From Campylorhamphus procurvoides (taxonomy: Eukaryota; Chordata; Aves; Passeriformes; Dendrocolaptidae): DNA of 64,000 nt. Positions 58,001 to 64,000 of the stretch are shown piece by piece. The first letter of the stretch is position 1, and each line of letters starts with the position of its first letter. The DNA lies in the NCBI GenBank assembly GCA_013396655.1, contig WBMV01004890.1, positions 190,273-254,272 of the forward strand. Direction: 5' to 3'. Under the pieces are notes generated by a model. The model saw only the letters and a list, made by a program, of their open reading frames with translations, searched no databases and had not been told where the DNA came from. The position numbers and the translations under genes were made by a program.

Positions 58001-61000
58001 AGTGGGATGCAAACTCACTGGAGGACATCCAGCTGGCCTGGGAGCAGAGAGGGAGCAGGCTGGAAACCCCCACATTTTCAAGTGGAACACAGGAGCCCTC
58101 ATCTTCATCTGGTGGAGACTGGATGCTATTAGCTTGCCTGGGATTTATTTAGAGATTGCTTTAACTTGGCTGATTATTAAGATAAGGATTTACATGGTTC
58201 CATCACGCCTGGAAGCAAATGTCCAACACTTACTAGGGTTAAATTCCAGCTGCAACACTATTTCTTTACAACCATCAGCAAAGTCCCCATATAGGGGAAA
58301 TGGGCCCCAAGGAACTTTTATCTTCTAGCTGATATCTGAATCATCCCAGTTCCTCTTTTAAGGAGGGTAGAGAGACAGACTAAAAAGATGCTTACAAAGG
58401 AGGCCCATATTACAGAGCTGACTACACCAGCACTTCTGCTTTCCAGATAAGCAGCCCACGTTTGAAGTACCAGAAACACACGCAGATAAGAAACATGCAA
58501 GATATTTATTCGTTCAATTTGGCATTTAATTAGTTCACTTTTGGACTGCACTGCAACAGAGTATAACAGGTCCAGCAAGCAAACATGACAGGTGATATGT
58601 TATTACCCCTTGGAGCTTATCTGTGTTAGCCTTTATTTCTTAGGGGATCATTTAGCTGCTGTCTTGTCCTTCACATACCCAAACAACTGGAAACCTTTCT
58701 GAGAAGCAGAAAGCAGGAAGACCATCTGTGCCAGGCTGCTCAGGAACAACTAAAAGAACTGGTCTGTGCCCAGAACAGAGCAGGGAAGCACAAGCCAAGC
58801 AGCTTCAGTCACTCCCCAGACCTCCATGCAGTGGGTGCCAGAGACCCACGTCTCCATGGGCAAACTTGCCCAAGGAAGCTTGCTACCCATTAAAAATTCC
58901 TTCAAGTTTTTGACCTCAAATCCTCCAACAACTCAAGCACTGCTTTAAGCCCAATTCTTGCACTGAAATTTGGCTTGCAATCTTCTTGTGCTCTTGTGTC
59001 CACAGGACACTACATTCCTCTCCTACCTCTGCTCCCCACAAAACCACATCCCTCCCAAAGTGCCCCAATCTCTTAGATTCCTCTGTACTGGGAAATTTGT
59101 TCATTTCCAATCAGTCTGGGTCCACTCAAGCCCCCTGTAGTCCTGTCACATCCTTTGGCACCAGGTCAGGCACAGACAGGTCCAGGAACACCTTTGTGAG
59201 AGCAGCACAGCAGCGTCACTGTGAAGCTCTCTCCATTGTCTCTATGGGATCTCTTGGACACCAGCTCTGACAGGCAGCCCCAGACCCACTGGCAACATGA
59301 ACACAAAACACTCCTACAGGTTTAAACACAGATTCGGTGCTTGTGCACTAAGAAACTACAGCTCCTGCAGCTGAGGAACAGATGCGCAGCCTCCTACAAC
59401 CAACCCGCCCCACTGTGAGTGACAAGGACAAGAGGACAGGAAGCCTGTGTGGCAGAGGGACATACATACACTGTGATCTCCATGGGGGTGCACTCGGGTC
59501 CTTTCCCCCGGGATGCCTGCAGGAGCCAGCGTAGCAGCACAGTGTCTTCTGGCACATGGAAGTGAAAGAGCTTGGCATTCCCATACCAGCTGTAGAAGTT
59601 CAGCTTCTGTGCACTCTGAGAGAAGTACTCGGAGACATACAGGGAGTCTGGAAGGGAGAGAGCACAGCAGTTGGTGGGGGGGCTGCTGGGGGCAGGCTGA
59701 AGGGCTTTACCCACCCACAGAAGCACACGGGAGGCTTAATGTTGCTGGAGAGGTGCCCTTTGTGTCCCTGATTTCTCATCCCAGTCCCACTAGGTATGTG
59801 GTGATCCATTATGCTCCTCCAGCCAGAACCACCCACACCCTTGCCATAAACCACCACCCAGAACAAGAGAGCACTACAAGATGCCTAAACTGTGCTTTGA
59901 GAGATCTGCTCTGAAGATGAGAGATCAGCAGGGACACTGAGCATGAGGAGGAGGAAAAGACTGGGAGGAAAGGTTGATGGAATAGGCAGCAGCAAACCTG
60001 GGGAGAGACAGTGCAGAGCAGATGGGTGTAGGTAGCATAGGGGAGCCCTGAACCCCAGCAACAGTTTATGGTGCCAAGAGGCAAGAACTATGTCCTTATC
60101 TCTCTGCTTAGTGCATGGGCTGATGTTTACATTGACAGAGAGTGATGAGACAGAGGGGATGGTTTTAAACTAAAAGAGGAGAGATCTAGATTAGATATCA
60201 GGAGGAAATTCTGCAATGTGTGGGTGATGAGGCACTGGCACAGGTTGCCCAGAGAAGCTGTGGATGCCCCATCCCTGGAAGTGTTTAAGGCCAAGATGGA
60301 CAGGACAACCTGGTCTAGTGGAAGGTGTTCCTGCCCATGGCAGGGGGTTGGAACCAGATGATTTTTAGGGTCCATTCCAATCCAAAGCATTCTGTGATTA
60401 TCCATTTTACCCAGCTCAGGACACGTATTGTCTCCCTGTGACACACAATACAATGAAAATTCATGTGCTGCAAATGTAACTCTGCTTTCAGACATACCTT
60501 CCAAAATCTAAAGGTTTTCCTACCTGAGAAGGACTGCTGGGATAGTGAGAACAGCCCCAGGGTAGGCTGAAAGGGCGTGCAAGAGGACAACAGCTGCTCA
60601 GTCAAAGTGACATCAGGAGTAACTAGATCCTCCATCCCTCTGCCCAGCTATACCTACAGCCCCAGCCTGATGATAATTTCACTTGCAAAGTTACACATTA
60701 ATGAAACCAACCAGACTGCAACTTAGGGCTGGAAAAGAAGCATCGCACCAGAGCTGAGAAAGGGATAAAACTGCACAGACACAGCAGAGCTAAGGCCATG
60801 CTGCCCATCCAAAAACAAGGTTCATAACACTCAGCAAGGGGGTACAAGATACATCTTCACACCTCTGCAGAGTGCTTTCAGATGCTCCTTTTCTACTTTG
60901 GAATTCCCTGGAGAGGAGATAAACTGTGGCACCTTCCAGAGGCAGGCTCCTTATTTCTATCAGAGAACAAGTAGCAAGCGTGGGTTAACTTGCCTTCCTC

Positions 61001-63531
61001 CAACGCTGCACAGGGTCATGCTGGAAACACAGAGGACTCCAGAAAGATGCCAAAGAAGGAGGAAAACAGTCCCCAGGCAGAACCAGATCCTTGAGATGTA
61101 CTTCCTGCCAAGTGGAATCTAACCCTAGCAGGAACTCTGATTTGTGCCCCAAAGCAGGACGCTCGCTGGTCTGCACCCACGGCACCGCAAAGAGACAGGA
61201 ACGGTAATCATGGGTTTAACTCCCTGGCAAATTATCAAGCCAAAGCCTGCGGGCACCCTGCAAACCCAGCAGGGAAAGGAGGAAACAGCAAAGCAAGAAA
61301 TACCAGCCATGCAAGCCAGCTGGAGGATTTGCTTGTGGAGGAAGAGCCTGACCTTGCCGCGGGGTCCAGCAGAGCTTGCAGCACCTCAGTGCACCGAGGC
61401 AGGAAAGGTCACGGGCAAAGGTGAGCCCTGAGCAGGACAGCCAGGAGCCCACAGCCTGTGGGCAGAGCTGTCCCACTGCAGTCCCCATGCCGGGGTCACA
61501 CTGCTCTCAAGGCCAGGAAGGGGCAGAGACCACAAAAGGGGCTTTTCAAGCAAATGCTCCCTGGCTGGAATGCCAGTGCAGTGCGTGGGTACTGTGGACA
61601 AGAACGGCTGCGATCCCTGGGAACATTTCACACACAGGGGTCATGGGAGGGAGCAGGCTTTCTTCAGTGGTGTCTATAGCCCCAGCATACCCCACATGCA
61701 CTTGGCATGTTCCTTTCTGACAGTCCATGGAGGTGTTTGGGCACAGAATGAGGGTAGGCAGGGACACAAAACATGATTAGAGCTGGGAGAGCCCCGGTCC
61801 TGGTCAACGCAACAGGTCCCATCAGACAACCTACAACCTGCTGCTCCAACCCCACCAGCTTTCAACCATGGTCACCACCCATCCTGCACGCCCTCATGAA
61901 GCCAAAGCACGACTTGTGTGGTTTTTTGGGGAGGAGAGGGAAGGCAGACTGCAAAATTAAAAACTCCAGCAAGTGGCAGTGCTGTTTATTAAGGACTGGT
62001 CAATTATATGGAGGGAGCTCAAGCGCATTACCAGGTCAAAGGCAGGCAAACCTGCCCTGCCCACACAGTGCCTGCCACCAGGTAAGCAGCAGCTGGGGCT
62101 GTGGACAAAGTCCACTGACAAGCAGCTTCTTGTGGCAAGCAGGGACAAGCCCCCGCTCAGAGGCCATGCTGGGCACCCAAGAGCTGCAGCCAGCCAGCAG
62201 GGATGTGACTGCCAGGGCACCTCCGCCTGGGCTGACCAGGAAACACCTCCAGCACACAAACGGAACATCAGCAGAGGAAAGCCAGAAAGACAGGTCACAG
62301 CCATTGAGGCATGTGCTCCAGCAGCCCATTTGCATCGAGAGAGAAACAGAGTACTCTGGTATTTGCTGTGCTCCCTATGTGTCCATCCCCATCTATTCAG
62401 CCTGCTCCACAACACCTGGAAGGTCCCACTCAACTGTCCCATGATGTAAAACAAGCTTTTTACTGAGCAAGGGACCTGTCAAATGGATGCTGTTTCCATC
62501 CTCTCCCATGCAGATTTTACATAAGCAGATTTCAAATGTATTATGCAAAAAAACAAAAGTGTTTTAAAGAGAAGAAACAGAAGGCAGTGGAATCCCTGAT
62601 GATGCTGAGAGGAGACGTGCTATTTCAATTTCAGAGTAAAGAGTCACCTAATACAGCTTGAGTTTGTTTGTCCAAAGATGATCTCATGGTATTTTTAGAA
62701 AATAATACATTGACTGGTGGTTTCACAGAGCTTCCCATCAAAGGGACGAAGCTCTCATTTCAAAGCAGGCGCTGTCTACAGCTACAAAGTTGATGTTCAG
62801 CCCGAGTGGAGAAAAGACGGGGCTGTGTGGCAGGATGTTTGGCCATTTACAATGTAACAGAACCCCTGTTCCTTCCTCCGGGGTCAAAAAATCCACCTAA
62901 AAATGCTGCAGAGCCAGGGCCCCTCGCTGCCCTGGAGCTGGTCTTTGGCAATGCACACAACCCTAGGGAGGCATTCCCTAGGGAAGCATTCCCACGGCCG
63001 GCGGGACGGCGCCGGGACAAACCCGGCACCACACCTGAGGCACAGGGGAGCTCTGCAGGGCTGGGAACCCAGCGAGCAGGATGCCAGAGCAGGGTGGGCC
63101 TGGGGCACAGGGCCACGGCGCTCCCGGCTCCCCGAGCTCTGCGGGCTCGGAGGGAGCGATGCCCACCACGGGCAGGGGAGAACCAGCGGCAGCACCAGCC
63201 GACCACCCCGGGGGGCTGAGCAGGGGAACAGCCTCGCCCCCCAAAAGCCCCTCCACGGCCACAGCAGTGGGACCCTCCGCAGAGAAGGGACACAGCCCCC
63301 GCCGCGCTGCCGCAAGCCCCGCTCCCGTCCGTCCGTCCGTCCGGGTGCGCTTGGATGCAAAGTAACCTGAACACAAGGCGAAGCCAAGGAGAACGAGCGG
63401 GGCAAACACAGCAGAACGCTCCGGGTCTGGCGCGACCTCTCGCTGCCCCGCGGGGCCGGCACAAGCCAGGGATGCTCGGGAGCCCCCGAATCCCCCGGGA
63501 AAGCACCGGAGCCACCCCAAAGTCACGGCCG
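48777..63531 (-). CDS. PGAP6: PGAP6/TMEM8A, GPI-specific phospholipase A2, 13 exons
   Basis: PGAP6 (formerly TMEM8A) is a cell-surface GPI-specific phospholipase A2 of the CREST superfamily; known substrates include the Nodal co-receptor CRIPTO. Exons 2-13 (59647-59470, 57942-57735, 57642-57509, 57131-56866, 55684-55356, 54643-54550, 54005-53882, 53256-53120, 51278-51100, 50191-50045, 49643-49527, 49073-48777) join in consistent phase to 2210 coding bases, about 736 residues; human is 771. Order: N-terminal extracellular domains rich in Asn-X-Ser/Thr sequons, an EGF-like module (CFNDCGPYGQC), then a seven-helix C-terminal domain. Visible CREST-type residues: Ser, His and Asp in FFSTFYHACDQPG and two His in HSIWH. 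The C-terminus NDREELYAVT matches human. Exon 1 (signal peptide) is tentative because no in-frame Met precedes an assembly N. Confidence 0.95.
49074..49526 (-). other. PGAP6: PGAP6 intron 12
   Basis: 453 bases between exons 13 and 12; no repeat or other feature seen. Confidence 0.9.
49527..49643 (-). CDS. PGAP6: PGAP6 exon 12
   Basis: Acceptor TTTTCCAG/GTC and donor TGG/GTAAGT. 39 codons, VLFVLGTLLIAMSLQL to MIAAW, two membrane helices separated by DRRGVWNMMGP. Confidence 0.96.
49644..50044 (-). other. PGAP6: PGAP6 intron 11
   Basis: 401 bases; donor TAC/GTGAGT. No other feature seen. Confidence 0.9.
50045..50191 (-). CDS. PGAP6: PGAP6 exon 11 (catalytic-type motif)
   Basis: Acceptor GGCTCTAG/TTC and donor TAC/GTGAGT. 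49 codons. Begins FYHACDQPGVAVMC, containing the His and Asp of the CREST signature, then DYDTLQYCDFLGS and the next helix. Confidence 0.96.
50525..50968 (+). mobile_element. CR1 LINE 3' end, about 440 bases, plus orientation
   Basis: A long, well-preserved CR1 tail in PGAP6 intron 10: GGGCTGTTCAGCCTGGAGG, TTAGATATTAGGAAGAG, GGCACAGGTTGCCTGGGGAG, GGACTGGATGACCTTTAAGG, TCCATTCCAACC and the terminal ATTCTATGATTCTATG. Antisense to the host gene. One of the better-preserved copies in the window. Confidence 0.95.
51100..51278 (-). CDS. PGAP6: PGAP6 exon 10
   Basis: Acceptor CCGCAG/GTT and donor ACG/GTAGGC. Completes the EGF-like module (WGGWSCTDD), then the first membrane helix (LATLLLTLSNLMFLPAIAV) and YTMFFST, whose Ser belongs to the CREST signature. 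Confidence 0.96.
51279..53119 (-). other. PGAP6: PGAP6 intron 9
   Basis: 1841 bases. Contains a two-copy 41-base tandem at about 52884-52967 (ATGATCAAAAGCAGCTCTCC / ATGCTCAAAAGCAGCTCTCC). No repeat family recognised otherwise. Confidence 0.85.
53120..53256 (-). CDS. PGAP6: PGAP6 exon 9 (EGF-like module)
   Basis: Acceptor TTGCAG/AGA and donor GCTG/GTGAGT, phases 2 and 1. Encodes the Cys-spaced CFNDCGPYGQC and YAACSCKAG of the EGF-like fold, nearly identical to human. Confidence 0.97.
53882..54005 (-). CDS. PGAP6: PGAP6 exon 8
   Basis: Phase and homology select the acceptor CCTTTAAG/CT over the nearby TTTCCCAG. This gives A-F-S-Q-G-Y-P-L-S, matching human AFFQGYPLS. Encodes the beta-strands LIVLYPQTDDWFLSLQLLC. 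Donor GG/GTGAGT. Confidence 0.9.
54550..54643 (-). CDS. PGAP6: PGAP6 exon 7
   Basis: Acceptor TTTGTCCAG/ACA and donor ACAG/GTAGGA. Encodes TSVSLTNATVAACVNAASP and LNATRNCST with three N-glycosylation sequons. Confidence 0.94.
54644..55355 (-). other. PGAP6: PGAP6 intron 6
   Basis: 712 bases, with a short G8 run near 55001-55008. No other feature seen. Confidence 0.85.
55356..55684 (-). CDS. PGAP6: PGAP6 exon 6
   Basis: Acceptor CCTTTCTAG/TTT gives V-C-R-P-G-S in line with human ACRPRS; the CAG nine bases inside the exon would break the frame. A fast-evolving Gly/Ser/Gln linker precedes the conserved VVREDLDVVSVRY and LNTGMDSGGSL. Donor AAG/GTGTGG. 109 full codons. Confidence 0.93.
55685..56865 (-). 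other. PGAP6: PGAP6 intron 5
   Basis: 1181 bases of single-copy sequence; no repeat family recognised. Confidence 0.85.
56866..57131 (-). CDS. PGAP6: PGAP6 exon 5
   Basis: Acceptor CTGCAG/GGTC and donor ACAG/GTGGGA. Encodes VFVPKHAAGMRFELRSC, LPQSFQRILTCTG and SPPWEKWLQI, matching the human order of motifs in the second extracellular beta-domain. Confidence 0.95.
57132..57508 (-). other. PGAP6: PGAP6 intron 4
   Basis: 377 bases; no feature seen. Confidence 0.88.
57509..57642 (-). CDS. PGAP6: PGAP6 exon 4
   Basis: Acceptor CCTGCAG/GGT and donor CAA/GTGAGT. Encodes G-F-S-T-P-C-P-Y-M-F-Q and VLEPGVPMPHTVVS, aligned to human CAYVFQPELLV and VLEPDVPLPQT. Confidence 0.94.
57735..57942 (-). CDS. 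PGAP6: PGAP6 exon 3
   Basis: Acceptor CTCTCTCACAG/GCAC and donor AAG/GTGAGG. Encodes HFRHGAPPVINPLGT, several sequons and GDWFIAAHLPEA, typical of the N-terminal TMEM8 domain. Confidence 0.96.
57943..59469 (-). other. PGAP6: PGAP6 intron 2
   Basis: 1527 bases, AT-richer than the gene average. No repeat family recognised; donor GTATGT. Confidence 0.85.
59470..59647 (-). CDS. PGAP6: PGAP6 exon 2
   Basis: Acceptor CTTCCAG/ACT and donor ACAGT/GTATGT. Encodes SLYVSEYFSQ, the start of the mature extracellular part (human LVSEYSGRY), then KLFHFHVPEDTVLLRWLLQA. Confidence 0.95.
59648..63366 (-). other. PGAP6: PGAP6 intron 1
   Basis: About 3.7 kb if exon 1 is correctly placed. Holds a CR1 copy (60141-60400). 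The rest shows no recognised feature and becomes CpG-rich from about 62980 toward exon 1. Confidence 0.7.
60141..60400 (+). mobile_element. CR1 LINE 3' end, plus orientation
   Basis: GGTTTTAAACTAAAAGAGG, TTAGATATCAGGAGGAAATTC, GGCACAGGTTGCCCAGAGAAG, GATGCCCCATCCCTGGAAG, CTGCCCATGGCAGGG and GCATTCTGTGATTA are in CR1 order. It lies antisense to PGAP6, in intron 1. Confidence 0.95.
63367..63531 (-). CDS. PGAP6: PGAP6 exon 1, tentative, signal peptide; start codon not found
   Basis: A donor TTCAG/GTTACT at 63367/63366 leaves one base (G) that combines with AC of exon 2 to give Asp, so the frame reads SAVFAPLVLLGFALCS then D-S-L-Y-V-S-E-Y. The hydrophobic run just before the mature N-terminus is a good signal peptide. 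The frame is open back to the N at 63532 but has no Met, so the start is lost at this junction, lies in an upstream exon, or this exon is wrong. Exon end is inferred, not proven. Confidence 0.5.
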
Positions 63532-63532
63532 N
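63532..63532. other. Single-N junction
   Basis: One N next to a CCGCACC-rich array and in the putative first exon of PGAP6. By analogy with the Ns at 42560 and 45043 it may mark a contig join, not one unknown base. Confidence 0.7.
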
Positions 63533-63800
63533 ACCGCATCTCCTCGTACCTCCCCGCACCTCCTCGCCCCGCTCCGCACCCCACCGCATCCGACCGCACC
63601 GCACCGCAACTCCCCGTCCCGCACCGTTCCGCACCGCACCGCAACTCCCCGTTCCGCACCGCACCGCAATTCCCCGTCCCGCACCGTTCCGGACCGCTAC
63701 GCACCTCTCCGCACCGCACCACATCATCCCGTAGAGCCCCGCTCCGCACCATCCCGCACGTTCCGCACCGTCCCGCACCGTTCCACTCCACCCTGCACCG
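63533..63800. repeat. CCGCACC-type GC-rich tandem array
   Basis: Imperfect 5-7-base words (CCGCACC, CCGTTCC) organised into longer near-repeats such as CGCACCGCAACTCCCCGT, seen several times between 63600 and 63690. All frames are open and low complexity. Confidence 0.88.
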
Positions 63801-64000
63801 CACCACCCCGCACCGCCAGGGATGGACCGGGGTTGCCCCCCCGAATATTGACACCCCCCCGGGTGCGGACACCCCGCCGGGGCCCGGGGCACCCCCGCGG
63901 GTGACAGCGCTGGGTGGCGCCGGTGGCGATGCTCCCGTGGGACCCCGTGGGGTTTGCGTGCAGCCGCAGTGAGGGCCGGGGAGGGCGGTAATTTAAGGTC
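63801..64000. other. CpG-rich end of window, nothing recognised
   Basis: GC-rich unique sequence 5' of PGAP6. In mammals NME4 lies next to PGAP6; I see no exon of it here. Confidence 0.4.

Larger units (their letters stand above)
62980..63810 (-). promoter_or_regulatory. PGAP6: CpG island, PGAP6 promoter region
   Basis: CpG-dense DNA spanning the putative first exon, with a short CCGT tetramer run near 63327-63344. Position 5' of PGAP6 exon 2 supports promoter use. Exact start of transcription is not visible. Confidence 0.6.

Noticed and set aside
62847..63892. Cys/Gly-rich frames of 300-341 codons at the right end
   Set aside because: Produced by the CCGCACC-type array and CpG island. Only the short signal-peptide-like segment near 63367-63420 is of interest.
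1..64000. Endogenous retrovirus, CRISPR, tRNA or rRNA genes
   Set aside because: I looked for LTR pairs, gag/pol signatures, spaced direct repeats and tRNA-like A/B boxes and found nothing convincing. All interspersed repeats I recognise are CR1-type.

Overview
This is vertebrate nuclear DNA, almost certainly from a bird. Three split genes with GT/AG introns lie on the minus strand in the order AXIN1, MRPL28, PGAP6 (TMEM8A). This is the order of the conserved block on human 16p13.3 (established knowledge). The interspersed repeats are CR1 LINE 3' ends with the terminal ATTCTATG-type words typical of avian genomes. There are no bacterial operons, CRISPR arrays or prokaryotic mobile elements.

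Layout. Positions 1-15462 are an AT-rich AXIN1 intron that follows the first coding exon (15463-16340, with 5'UTR to 16434). A CpG-rich block at about 17590-18300, broken by a 381-base gap, is one candidate AXIN1 promoter. A GC-rich minisatellite adjoins it. Positions 18600-40240 hold no gene I can recognise. They contain an old CR1/L3-type LINE remnant (about 19430-20110), a younger CR1 fragment (about 36280-36535) and a striking CpG-rich stretch at about 29560-31370 with TCF/LEF-, SOX-, ONECUT-, NF-Y- and RFX-like motifs. That stretch is the best candidate for an undescribed regulatory element or alternative promoter. MRPL28 (five exons, 40577-43705) is complete, with a CpG promoter and a poly(A) signal. 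PGAP6 spans 48777 to about 63531 in 13 exons. Exons 2-13 are joined here by phase and homology; exon 1 is tentative.

Functionally the three genes are neighbours, not a pathway. AXIN1 is the scaffold of the beta-catenin destruction complex, MRPL28 is a protein of the mitochondrial large ribosomal subunit, and PGAP6 is a cell-surface GPI-specific phospholipase A2.

Two segments look like assembly artefacts. A 995-base block (44048-45042) recurs almost identically at 45044-46038 across a single N. A second, divergent copy of part of MRPL28 exon 2 and intron 1 (42297-42559) sits between Ns in the middle of a CR1 element. Satellite-like arrays crowd the MRPL28-PGAP6 interval and probably caused these errors.

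Limits: repeat families, motif matches and homology are judged by eye from memory of the families. No search, alignment or expression evidence was available.
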